Shown here one piece after another: positions 1-7,194 of a DNA stretch of 21,950 nucleotides; the first letter of the stretch is position 1; the number at the start of each line of letters is the position of its first letter. The notes under the pieces are model-generated. The model was given only the letters and a program-made list of their open reading frames with translations. It had not been told where the DNA came from and searched no databases. This stretch comes from CAYLZN01 sp964387935 (GTDB lineage Bacteria > Acidobacteriota > Vicinamibacteria > Vicinamibacterales > JAFNAJ01): assembly GCA_964387935.1 (NCBI GenBank), contig CAYLZN010000066.1:1-21950 (forward strand), written 5' to 3'. The position numbers and the translations under genes are program-made.

Positions 1-1361
1 CGTCGGCGCCGGCAGACACGCCACCGCAGCCAGCGCCGCGACCCGCGCCGGCCGCTGCCGCGCAGACCCCGTCCACGCCGGCACCGGCGACCACGGTCCC
101 GGCTGTTCAGACCGCGCGCGGCGCCGTCGCCGGCGACCCGGGCCAGGAGCGGCAGTTCACGGGGCACCCGATCAGTCTCGACTTCCAGGGCGTCGACCTG
201 CGGGCCGTGCTCCGCACGTTCTCGGAGATCACCGGCCTCAACGTCGTCATCGATCCCACCGTGCAGGGCACCGTCGACGTCGCACTCCGCGACGTGCCGT
301 GGGACCAGGCGCTCGACACCATCCTGCGCGCCAATCAGCTCAGCTACAGCGTCGAGGGCTCCATCGTCCGGGTCGCGCCGGTCTCGAAGCTCCGCGAGGA
401 GCAGGAAGAGAAGCGCAAGCTCGCCGACGCGAAGGCGCTCTCGGGTGAACTCCAGATGCAGACGCGCACGTTGAGCTACGCGAAAGCCGAGGAGATGGTG
501 CCGCTGCTGACCCGCGCGGGGCTGACGCCGCGTGGCACGATCCAGGTGGACAAGCGCACCAACACGCTGATCATCCGCGACCTGCCCGGGGGACTCGAGG
601 CCGTCAACGCCCTCATCGGCACGCTCGACAAGGCCCAGCCGCAGGTGGAGATCGAGGCCCGGATCGTCCAGACGAACCGCAATTTCCTGCGCGAACTGGG
701 CTTCCGCTGGGGCATGAGCTTCGAGGCCTCGCAGCGCCTCGGCAACCCCACCAACCTCGTGTATCCGAACCAGATCGCGGGCGGGGGCGCCTCCAACCTC
801 GGGACGCTCAACTCGCCCACGTCGCTGCTTGGCATCGCGACGAGTTCGATCAACGGCGCCTTCAACCTCGACGTCGAACTGCAGGCCGCCGAACGCGCCG
901 GCAAGGTGCGCATCCTCTCGACCCCGCGCGTGTCCACGCAGAACAACGTCGAGGCCGACATCTCGCAGGGCACACAGATCCCGGTCCAGACGGTGGCCAA
1001 CAACACCGTCACGGTGCAGTTCAAGGACGCGACGCTCACCTTGCGCGTGCGCCCGCAGATCACCTCGTCGAACACGGTGATCATGAACGTCTTCGTCGAG
1101 AACGGGTCGCCGGACTACACGCGGTCGGTCAACGGCATTCCCCCGATCGACACGCAGCGCGCCAACACCCAGGTGCAGGTGAACGACGGCGCGACCACGG
1201 TGATCGGCGGCATCTTCGTGAGCACCGAGCGCGACGTCCAGGACCGGATTCCCGGCATCCACCGGCTGCCGCTGCTCGGCTGGCTCTTCAAGAACGACAA
1301 CAAGTCCGACAACAGCCAGGAACTGTTGATCTTCCTCACGCCCCGGATCATCAAGGGATGA
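1..1361 (+). CDS. pilQ: Type IV pilus secretin PilQ, C-terminal part (5' end outside window)
   Basis: Outer-membrane secretin, the ring channel through which a type IV pilus leaves the cell. The frame is open from base 3 and gives 452 residues. It starts in an Ala/Pro/Thr-rich linker (about residues 1-45). A secretin/TonB short N-terminal domain follows, with ISLDFQGVDLRAVLRTFSEI and WDQALDTIL. An N1-type domain comes next (LSYAKAEEMVPLL, then VDKRTNTLIIRD). The secretin domain runs from VEIEARIVQTNRNFLRELGF through RILSTPRVSTQNN and IPVQT to the hallmark VIGGIF, IPGIHRLPLLGWLF and ELLIFLTPRII at the C terminus. The GTG at 207 lies inside the first domain and is not the true start. The short N-terminal domain plus the LGWLFK ending fits PilQ better than GspD, but the AMIN and pilMNOP context is outside the window, so another secretin class is possible. 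Confidence 0.88.
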   Translation, partial: SAPADTPPQPAPRPAPAAAAQTPSTPAPATTVPAVQTARGAVAGDPGQERQFTGHPISLDFQGVDLRAVLRTFSEITGLNVVIDPTVQGTVDVALRDVPWDQALDTILRANQLSYSVEGSIVRVAPVSKLREEQEEKRKLADAKALSGELQMQTRTLSYAKAEEMVPLLTRAGLTPRGTIQVDKRTNTLIIRDLPGGLEAVNALIGTLDKAQPQVEIEARIVQTNRNFLRELGFRWGMSFEASQRLGNPTNLVYPNQIAGGGASNLGTLNSPTSLLGIATSSINGAFNLDVELQAAERAGKVRILSTPRVSTQNNVEADISQGTQIPVQTVANNTVTVQFKDATLTLRVRPQITSSNTVIMNVFVENGSPDYTRSVNGIPPIDTQRANTQVQVNDGATTVIGGIFVSTERDVQDRIPGIHRLPLLGWLFKNDNKSDNSQELLIFLTPRIIKG

Positions 1362-1386
1362 CCAGGCTCGACGATTCTCAGACTAC

Positions 1387-1391
1387 GGAGG
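1387..1391 (+). promoter_or_regulatory. Ribosome binding site that fixes the start of the 206-aa lipoprotein gene
   Basis: GGAGG lies 5 nt before the GTG at 1397. The in-frame ATG at 1358, which overlaps the pilQ stop, has no such site. Starting at the GTG also puts the signal peptide at the N terminus. Confidence 0.65.
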
Positions 1392-1396
1392 TCACG

Positions 1397-2017
1397 GTGA
1401 AGGTCAGAGCTTTCAATGGTCGGTGGCGGGCGGGCCTGGTGATTCCGGCCCTGGCCGGGCTGCTCAGCGCGTCGTGTGCCAGTGACGTGACACGCAGCGG
1501 CGAAAGCGGGTCCCTGCTCATCATCGAGGCCCTCGAGGGGGCGTCGGGCGGATCGACCAACCAGGATTTCAGCACGGTGCTGCAGTCCGACGTGCGCACC
1601 AAGGGGAGCGTCTTCGAGGACCCCGGCCGGGTCCGGCTCCGCCTCGCGCTCAAGGACATCGGCACGCCGAGCAATCCGACGTCGCCCACGACCAACAACT
1701 TCGTCACGATCACCCGCTATCGCGTGTCGTTCCGGCGCTCCGATGGCCGCAACACGCCGGGCCAGGACGTGCCCTACGCTTTCGACGGGGCCATGACCTT
1801 CACCGTCGGCAGCGCTCCCTCGAGCGGCGCCTTCTCGCTCGTGCGCGCGCAGGCCAAACTCGAGCCGCCCCTGGCGAACCTCGGCGGGCTTGGCGGCGCC
1901 ATCGTCATTTCCACCATTGCCGACGTGACCTTCTATGGGCGCGACCAGGCCGGCAACGACGTGTCGGTGACCGGCACGATGTCGATCAACTTCGCCGACT
2001 GGGCGGATCCACAGTAG
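1397..2017 (+). CDS. Putative lipoprotein of unknown function, next to pilQ
   Basis: No known family recognised. The 206-residue product begins with basic residues (VKVRAF..RWR), a hydrophobic stretch at about 13-23, and LLSASC ending at Cys27. This resembles a lipoprotein signal, although Ser at -3 is not the usual Leu. The mature part is rich in Ser, Thr, Gly and Val and looks beta-rich. Features include SLLIIEALEG, RVRLRLALKDIG, YRVSFRRSDGRNTPGQDVPY and a C-terminal VTGTMSINFADW. The start was chosen at GTG 1397 because of its strong ribosome binding site; ATG 1358 would add 13 residues. It lies 35 nt after pilQ and is followed 65 nt later by the PKD protein, so co-transcription is likely. 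A role with the pilus secretin (pilotin or accessory) is inferred only from position. Confidence 0.7.
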   Translation: MKVRAFNGRWRAGLVIPALAGLLSASCASDVTRSGESGSLLIIEALEGASGGSTNQDFSTVLQSDVRTKGSVFEDPGRVRLRLALKDIGTPSNPTSPTTNNFVTITRYRVSFRRSDGRNTPGQDVPYAFDGAMTFTVGSAPSSGAFSLVRAQAKLEPPLANLGGLGGAIVISTIADVTFYGRDQAGNDVSVTGTMSINFADWADPQ

Positions 2018-2082
2018 GCGGGCTCGCCATGCACATGACACCGACGACACACGGCAACCATCGAGACGGCCGGGGGGCCGCC

Positions 2083-3351
2083 ATGAGCATTCGAACCCGC
2101 TACGCACGAGGGGCCTGGTCCCTGCTCGCCCTGACGCTCATCGCCGCACCTGCGTGCACCACCGACAGCGCGGAACCGCCCGACCTGGCGGGCCCCTCCG
2201 AGATGGGGATGTCCGTCCAGTTGCAGGCGAACCCGGATGTGCTCACGAAGGACGGGTCCTCGCAGTCCACCATCGTGATCACGGTTCGCAACGCCAACGG
2301 CCAGGCAGCCAGCGGTGTCGGCCTCCGCGTCGAGACCGCCCTTGCGGGCGTGGTGCAGGACTACGGACGCCTCTCCACCAAGTCGGTGACCACGGGGTCC
2401 GACGGACGCGCGTCGGTGGTCTACACCGCGCCGTCGGGGCCGCCGGCCGGGAACTCGGCCGAGAACGAGACCATGCTCCAGGTCGTGGCCACGCCGGCTG
2501 GCACGGACTTCAATGCCGCGATCGGGCGCGCCGTCACCATTCGGCTCGTCCCGTCCGGCGTGATCCTGCCGCCCGAGACCAAGCCGGGGGCGAAGTTCAC
2601 GTTCTCGCCCACGGCGCCCACGCAGGGTCAGGAGGTCGCCTTCGACGCCTCACAGTCGGCTGGCGCCGTGAGCTTCGCGTGGGACTTCGGGGACGGCACG
2701 ACCGGCACCGGGGCCCAGACCCGCCACCGCTACCACACCGTGGGCTCGTACGTGGTCACCCTGACCGTCACCAACGATCGCGGCACGACGGACAAGGCCA
2801 CGGCGTTCGTCAATGTCACCGCGAGCCTGTCGCCGACCGCCTCGTTCTCGTTCTCGCCCACCAGCCCCGAGGTGCTGCAGCAGGTGTTCTTCAATGCGTC
2901 GGCGTCCACGGCGGCCCCCGGCCGCTCGATCGTCTCCTATGACTGGACGTTCGGGACCGGCGCCACGGCGTCTGGCGTCACGGTGACCTATCGCTTCCCG
3001 ACGCCGGGCAGCTGGAACGTCGTGCTCACGGTGACCGACGACGTCGGCAAGACCGGCACGACGGCGCAGAGCGTCACCCTCGGGCCGGATCTCGTCCCGA
3101 CGGCCGACTTCACCTACTCACCGACGGCCCCGACCGTTGGAGGCACGATCAACTTCGACGCGCGGCTCTCGCAACCGCCGGCCGGCCGGACCCTGGTGCG
3201 GTACGAGTGGAACTTCGGCAACGGCGTGACGGCGGAAGGGGAGCGTGTGACTCACAGCTACACGGCGGCAGGCACCTACTCGGTGGTGCTGACCGTCTAC
3301 GACAACACGGGCGCCAAGAAGTCCGTCGTGAAGACCGTCAGCGTCCTGTAA
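2083..3351 (+). CDS. PKD-repeat putative lipoprotein with a Big_1-like domain
   Basis: Probable exported surface protein of 422 residues. The N terminus MSIRTRYARGAWSLLALTL leads into a hydrophobic segment and Cys25 in IAAPAC, a possible but non-consensus lipobox. Residues of about 42-150 resemble a bacterial Ig-like domain of the invasin (Big_1) type, with LQANPDVLTKDGSSQSTI, VRNANGQAASGVGLRVET and DGRASVVYTAP. Three PKD domains follow (roughly 171-245, 250-335 and 340-422). The first carries WDFGDG, YHTVGSYVVTLTV; the others have degenerate versions (YDWTFGTG, YEWNFGNG). Such domains mediate protein or glycan contacts at cell surfaces; no enzyme domain is visible. ATG 2029 is in frame and would add 18 polar residues, so ATG 2083 was preferred to expose the signal. 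Placement in the pilQ cluster suggests an envelope or adhesion role, which is inference. Confidence 0.8.
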   Translation: MSIRTRYARGAWSLLALTLIAAPACTTDSAEPPDLAGPSEMGMSVQLQANPDVLTKDGSSQSTIVITVRNANGQAASGVGLRVETALAGVVQDYGRLSTKSVTTGSDGRASVVYTAPSGPPAGNSAENETMLQVVATPAGTDFNAAIGRAVTIRLVPSGVILPPETKPGAKFTFSPTAPTQGQEVAFDASQSAGAVSFAWDFGDGTTGTGAQTRHRYHTVGSYVVTLTVTNDRGTTDKATAFVNVTASLSPTASFSFSPTSPEVLQQVFFNASASTAAPGRSIVSYDWTFGTGATASGVTVTYRFPTPGSWNVVLTVTDDVGKTGTTAQSVTLGPDLVPTADFTYSPTAPTVGGTINFDARLSQPPAGRTLVRYEWNFGNGVTAEGERVTHSYTAAGTYSVVLTVYDNTGAKKSVVKTVSVL

Positions 3352-3361
3352 ACTCCCGGTG

Positions 3362-4036
3362 ATGGTCGATCACTCACGGATCGACGCGCTGCGACGCCGG
3401 GTCCTCGCGGACCCGGCGTCGGTCGCGTTTGCGGCCCTCGCGGAGGAGTATCGCCGGGCCGGCCTGCTCACCGAGGCGGTGGAGGTGTGCCGGAACGGTC
3501 TCGCGCAGCACCCGGAGTATGTGTCGGCGCGGGTGACGCTGGCCCGGGCGCTCTCGGCCCTCGGCGACACCGACGCGGCTGTCGCCGAGTTCGCGCGCGT
3601 GATCGAGGCTGCCCCCGAGAATCTGGCGGCCCAGCGGGATCTCGCCGAGCTCTACCTGCGGCGGGGCGAATCGGCCGCAGCGCTCGACCGGTACCGGGTG
3701 GCCGCCGCCCTCGCGCCGCAGGACGCCGGGCTCCGAGAGGCGGTGCTCGGCCTCGAGCGACGCATCGGCGGTCAGGAGGCTCCGGCGGTCGGGGGGCTCA
3801 TCGTGCCCTTCCAGCCCGCCTCGGGGCGGCAGGCGCGGCCGGACGAGGGGACGACCCCACAGGCGGGCGCCCGTCCGGGGCCCGCACTGCATCTGGTCTC
3901 CGACGCGGACCTGCCGGGCGAGTGGCGTTTCGTCGACGCTGCGACCGCAGCCCGCCAGGTGCGTGCGCTGGAGCAGTTCCTGGCCCTGATCGAGCACGCC
4001 AGAGGCCCGCAGCCCGCGCAGGCCGCCAACGGCTGA
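3362..4036 (+). CDS. TPR-repeat protein
   Basis: A 224-residue protein with tetratricopeptide repeats over about residues 15-130. Typical helices include FAALAEEYRRAGLLTEAVEV, YVSARVTLARALSALGDTDA, AVAEFARVIEAAPENLAAQR and LAELYLRRGESAAALDRYRV. Such arrays are protein-protein interaction scaffolds. The last 90 residues are Pro/Ala/Gly-rich and then end in a short helix (RQVRALEQFLALIEHAR). No signal peptide or membrane segment is visible, so it is probably cytoplasmic. It starts 10 nt after the PKD gene, at ATG 3362 or one codon earlier at GTG 3359, with no strong ribosome binding site. The specific partner cannot be read from the sequence. Pilus assembly clusters often contain TPR proteins, so a link to PilQ is possible. 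Confidence 0.75.
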   Translation: MVDHSRIDALRRRVLADPASVAFAALAEEYRRAGLLTEAVEVCRNGLAQHPEYVSARVTLARALSALGDTDAAVAEFARVIEAAPENLAAQRDLAELYLRRGESAAALDRYRVAAALAPQDAGLREAVLGLERRIGGQEAPAVGGLIVPFQPASGRQARPDEGTTPQAGARPGPALHLVSDADLPGEWRFVDAATAARQVRALEQFLALIEHARGPQPAQAANG

Positions 4037-4076
4037 CGCGGCGTTCCTCACGGTTTTCGCGTAACATGCTCGGACC
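4037..4076 (+). promoter_or_regulatory. Possible promoter directly before the M24 peptidase gene
   Basis: TAACAT at 4062-4067 resembles a -10 box and sits only 9 nt before the ATG at 4077. No ribosome binding site precedes that ATG. Together these would fit a nearly leaderless transcript, but there is no recognisable -35 and the match may be chance. Confidence 0.25.
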
Positions 4077-5210
4077 ATGCTCTCGCCGGCGACGGCCCTG
4101 GCCTCGCGGCACGTTCGCGTCCGCGATGCCCTCGTCTCCCGGGAACTCGAGGCGTTCGTCGTCACGCACCTGCCGAACGTCTTCTATCTGACCAACCTCG
4201 CCGCCAGCGCCGCCTGGGCCGTGGTGACCCGGGCGCGGCTTTACTTGATTACCGACTTCCGTTACAGTGCCGCGGTCGATCGCCTCCTGGCCTCAGACCA
4301 CGCGCCGCCGGCGACGCACCTCGCCCCGGTGGACGGGAGCTATGCCCAGACCCTCGTAGGAGTGCTGGCCGACATCGGGCCTGGGCGAATCGGGTTCGAA
4401 GCCGGTCACGTGACCGTGGCGGAGCACGCGTCGTGGCGGCGGCTGCTCTCGGCCCACCCCGGGCGAGAACTCGTCGTCACTGAGGGCATCGTCGAAGGCC
4501 TGCGCGTGGTGAAAGACGACTTCGAACTCGGGCTCCTCCGCGAGGCGGCGGGGCGGCTGTCGGACGTGGCCCGTGAGGCCCTGCAGGCGGTACGGGCGCT
4601 CGGACGCACGGAGCGCGAGGTGGCGGCCGAGCTGGACGCGCGGATCAAGCGGGCCGGCTTCGACCGCACGGCGTTCGAGACGATCGCCGCCTCCGGGCCC
4701 AATTCCGCCCTGCCGCACGCGCGTCCTTCCGACCGCACCCTCGAGGATGGTGACCTGCTGCTGCTCGATTTCGGAGGGGTGTTCCACGGCTACTGCGTCG
4801 ACCTCACCCGCACGGTCGCGCTCGGCGTGGTCACCGCCGGGCAGCGACGCCTGTTTCGCGCCGTGCAGGCGGCACAGCAGGCGGCGCTCGACACCGTGGC
4901 CGGCGGCGTGACTGCCGATGTCGTCGATGGGGCCGCGCGTGCGGTGCTGGATTCGTACGGCCTCGGTGAGGCGTTCGGGCACAGCACCGGGCACGGCCTC
5001 GGGCTCGAGGTGCACGAGGACCCGCGCCTGGGGAAGCGCCGTGAGGACGGGCCGCCGCCGGCGACCCTCCAGCCCGGCATGGTCTGCACCGTCGAACCGG
5101 GGGCGTACCTGCCCGGGTTCGGCGGCGTCAGGATCGAGGACGATGTGGCGGTCGTGGCAGCCGGGTGCGAACGCCTGACCGACGTGCCCCTCGACGAACG
5201 ACTCTTATGA
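4077..5210 (+). CDS. M24-family Xaa-Pro peptidase
   Basis: Cytoplasmic metallopeptidase of the aminopeptidase P/prolidase family (pepP/pepQ), which cuts peptides next to proline. It has 377 residues, the usual length of the shorter bacterial members. Residues 1-130 form the N-terminal creatinase-like domain (HLPNVFYLTNLAASAAW, LYLITDFRYSAA). The rest is the pita-bread catalytic domain with all five expected metal ligands: Asp231 (LLLLDFGG), Asp242 (CVDLTRTVALG), His306 (GHSTGHGLGLEVHEDPRL), Glu340 (TVEPGAYLPGFGG) and Glu354 (VRIEDDVAV). Its stop overlaps the accB start (ATGA). A pepP/pepQ-like gene beside accB-accC is a common arrangement. Whether it acts on dipeptides or longer peptides cannot be decided here. 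Confidence 0.9.
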   Translation: MLSPATALASRHVRVRDALVSRELEAFVVTHLPNVFYLTNLAASAAWAVVTRARLYLITDFRYSAAVDRLLASDHAPPATHLAPVDGSYAQTLVGVLADIGPGRIGFEAGHVTVAEHASWRRLLSAHPGRELVVTEGIVEGLRVVKDDFELGLLREAAGRLSDVAREALQAVRALGRTEREVAAELDARIKRAGFDRTAFETIAASGPNSALPHARPSDRTLEDGDLLLLDFGGVFHGYCVDLTRTVALGVVTAGQRRLFRAVQAAQQAALDTVAGGVTADVVDGAARAVLDSYGLGEAFGHSTGHGLGLEVHEDPRLGKRREDGPPPATLQPGMVCTVEPGAYLPGFGGVRIEDDVAVVAAGCERLTDVPLDERLL

Positions 5211-5707
5211 CCGACATGAGCATCGAAGACCTGAAGCGCATCCTGGACATGGTGCGTGACCACGACCTCGTCGAGTTCGAACTCGAGCACGAGGGGATGA
5301 AACTGCGCGTGCGCAAGGACTCCGGACACGGCACGCTTCCGGTCCCGCCCCAGGTGGTGGCTGTGGCGGCGCCCGCCGGCTTGCCGGCCAGCGGGCCCGT
5401 CCTCGCGCCCGTGGGGCGCGCGACGGAGTCGCTCTCGCCGCCCTCCGACCAGGACGAGGGGCTCGAATTCGCCATCGTCACCTCACCGATCGTCGGCACC
5501 TTCTACCGTGCGTCCGCGCCGGGGGCCCCGGCCTTCGTGGAGGTCGGCACGGTGGTGAAGAAGGGCCAGGTGCTCTGCATCATCGAGGCCATGAAGCTGA
5601 TGAACGAGATCGAGTCGGAGTACGACGGGGAGGTCGTCAAGATCCACGTCGACAACGGGCAGCCCGTTCAGTACGGCGAGCGCCTCTTCGCGATCAAGGC
5701 CCGGTGA
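5207..5707 (+). CDS. accB: Biotin carboxyl carrier protein of acetyl-CoA carboxylase
   Basis: Carries biotin between biotin carboxylase and carboxyltransferase in the first step of fatty acid synthesis. It has 166 residues, close to E. coli AccB. The N-terminal helix is MSIEDLKRILDMVRDHDLVE, then a Pro/Ala linker at about 45-85, and a C-terminal biotinyl domain from about 90. The biotin-accepting lysine is Lys130 in EAMKLMNEIES. The thumb-type insertion and the ending GERLFAIKAR are typical. ATG 5207 overlaps the previous stop as ATGA. The frame extends 14 codons upstream, but that part lies inside the peptidase gene and does not look like AccB. accC follows immediately, as in most bacteria, so the two subunits are probably made together. 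Confidence 0.95.
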   Translation: MTDMSIEDLKRILDMVRDHDLVEFELEHEGMKLRVRKDSGHGTLPVPPQVVAVAAPAGLPASGPVLAPVGRATESLSPPSDQDEGLEFAIVTSPIVGTFYRASAPGAPAFVEVGTVVKKGQVLCIIEAMKLMNEIESEYDGEVVKIHVDNGQPVQYGERLFAIKAR

Positions 5708-5709
5708 CC

Positions 5710-7089
5710 ATGTTCAAGCGCATCCTGATCGCCAACCGCGGGGAGGTCGCCCTCCGTGTGCTGTACGCGTGCAAGGAACTGGGGATCAGCACCGTGGCGG
5801 TGTACTCCGAAGCCGACGAGAACCAGCTCCACGTGCGATTTGCCGACGAAGCCGTGTGCATCGGCCCTGCCCGCAGTGCCGACAGCTACCTCAACGTGCC
5901 CGCGATCATCAGTGCGGCCGAGATCACGGGGGCTGAGGCGATCCACCCCGGCTACGGGTTCCTCTCCGAGAGCGCGTACCTCGCGGAGGTCTGCGAGGCC
6001 TGTCACATCCGGTTCATCGGCCCCTCGCCGCACGCGATCCGCCTCATGGGCGACAAGGCCCGCGCGCGCCGCATGATGAAGAAGGCCGGCGTGCCGATCC
6101 TCCCCGGCAGCGACGGGCCGGTCGAGAGCGAGGAGAGCGCGCTCAAGGTCGCCCGCGACCTCGGCTACCCGGTCATCGTGAAGGCCGCGGCCGGCGGAGG
6201 CGGGCGCGGCATGCGCATCGTGCGCAATGCCGGGGACCTCGCCTCTGCGCTGAGGACAGCCCAGCGGGAGGCACAGGCCGCGTTCGGCGTCGGCGACGTC
6301 TATCTCGAGAAGTACCTGGAGGCTCCCCGCCACATCGAGTTCCAGGTACTGGCCGACCACCACGGCAACGTCGTGCACCTCGGCGAACGCGAGTGCTCCG
6401 TGCAGCGACGCCACCAGAAGCTGATCGAAGAGGGCCCCTCCGCGGTGCTCACCGAGAAGCTGCGCCGCAAGATGGGCGGCACCGTGGTCGACGCCGCCAG
6501 GGCTGCGCAGTACACCAACGCGGGCACCTTCGAGTTCCTGATGGACCAGTCGGGTCGCTTCTACTTCATCGAGGCCAACACGCGCCTCCAGGTCGAGCAC
6601 GGCGTCACGGAACTCGTGACCGGCGTGGACATCGTGAAGGAGCAGATCCGGATCGCGGCGGGGGAGCGGCTGGCGTTCAAGCAGGGGGACGTCGAGTTCC
6701 GGGGCCACGCCATCGAGTGCCGGATCAACGCCGAGCACCCTGAGACGTTCACGCCCAGTCCCGGGACGATTCGCGCGTTCAGCGTGCCGGGGGGGCCCGG
6801 GGTGCGCGTGGACACCTTCGCGCACGCGGAGTGCACCGTGCCCCCTTATTACGATTCGCTGCTGGCCAAGATCATGGCTCATGGCCGCGATCGCCACGAG
6901 GCGATCGCCCGGATGCGGCGCACCCTGGAACTGACGGTCATCGAGGGGATTCACACCACGATCCCGCTGCACCTTCGCGTGCTCGCGGAGCCCGATTTCG
7001 TGGCCGGGCGGCTCAGTACGGCGTTCATGGACCGGTTCCAGCGCGAGACGCGCCGACCCGCGGGCGCCAGCCTGGCGGCCGCGGGCTGA
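5710..7089 (+). CDS. accC: Biotin carboxylase subunit of acetyl-CoA carboxylase
   Basis: ATP-dependent carboxylation of the biotin on AccB. The 459 residues begin MFKRILIANRGEVALRV, the standard N terminus. The biotin carboxylase N-domain is followed by the ATP-grasp domain, with the glycine-rich loop AAAGGGGRGMR, VYLEKYLEAPRHIEFQVL, ERECSVQRRHQKLIEE and EANTRLQVEHGVTE. The C-domain contains GHAIECRINAE and TPSPGTI. Numbering matches E. coli AccC around the active site: Glu288, Asn290, Arg292, Glu296. Two nearby positions differ from E. coli: Ala at 289 (Met in E. coli) and Gly at 298 (Pro in E. coli). ATG 5710 was chosen; GTG 5704 would add two residues and overlaps the accB stop. The carboxyltransferase genes accA and accD are not in the window. 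Confidence 0.95.
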   Translation: MFKRILIANRGEVALRVLYACKELGISTVAVYSEADENQLHVRFADEAVCIGPARSADSYLNVPAIISAAEITGAEAIHPGYGFLSESAYLAEVCEACHIRFIGPSPHAIRLMGDKARARRMMKKAGVPILPGSDGPVESEESALKVARDLGYPVIVKAAAGGGGRGMRIVRNAGDLASALRTAQREAQAAFGVGDVYLEKYLEAPRHIEFQVLADHHGNVVHLGERECSVQRRHQKLIEEGPSAVLTEKLRRKMGGTVVDAARAAQYTNAGTFEFLMDQSGRFYFIEANTRLQVEHGVTELVTGVDIVKEQIRIAAGERLAFKQGDVEFRGHAIECRINAEHPETFTPSPGTIRAFSVPGGPGVRVDTFAHAECTVPPYYDSLLAKIMAHGRDRHEAIARMRRTLELTVIEGIHTTIPLHLRVLAEPDFVAGRLSTAFMDRFQRETRRPAGASLAAAG

Positions 7090-7091
7090 TT

Positions 7092-7109
7092 CCCCACCCC
7101 GGGGCGGGG
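7092..7109. repeat. GC-rich palindrome after accC
   Basis: CCCCACCCCGGGGCGGGG is an inverted repeat with one mismatched pair and no real loop. It starts 3 nt after the accC stop and covers the place where a -35 box for the 7122 promoter would be. There is no T-run after it, so it is not a standard intrinsic terminator. Confidence 0.5.
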
Positions 7110-7121
7110 CTGACCCGAAGG

Positions 7122-7127
7122 TATAAT
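7122..7127 (+). promoter_or_regulatory. -10 promoter box for the permease-channel-folD genes
   Basis: A perfect TATAAT in the 105-bp gap after accC, 67 nt before the permease start. The sequence at the -35 distance (7099-7104) is CCGGGG, unlike TTGACA. The bases after it, GCCCGGGCTTTCGC, closely resemble those after the TATAAT at 18252. Confidence 0.55.
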
Positions 7128-7185
7128 GCCCGGGCTTTCGCCAAGGGGCGGGGGGGCGCGCCTGCCGACGGGCAGCACGACCGAC

Positions 7186-7191
7186 GGAGGG
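7186..7191 (+). promoter_or_regulatory. Ribosome binding site that fixes the permease start
   Basis: GGAGGG just before ATG 7195 argues against the longer in-frame start at ATG 7126, which would overlap the TATAAT box. Confidence 0.6.
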
Positions 7192-7194
7192 TCA

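Noticed and set aside
5165..5206. Longer start for accB
   Set aside because: The extra 14 residues lie within the peptidase gene and are Arg-rich, unlike the AccB N terminus.
7092..7109. Intrinsic terminator of accC
   Set aside because: The palindrome has no loop and no T-run; kept only as a GC-rich repeat.
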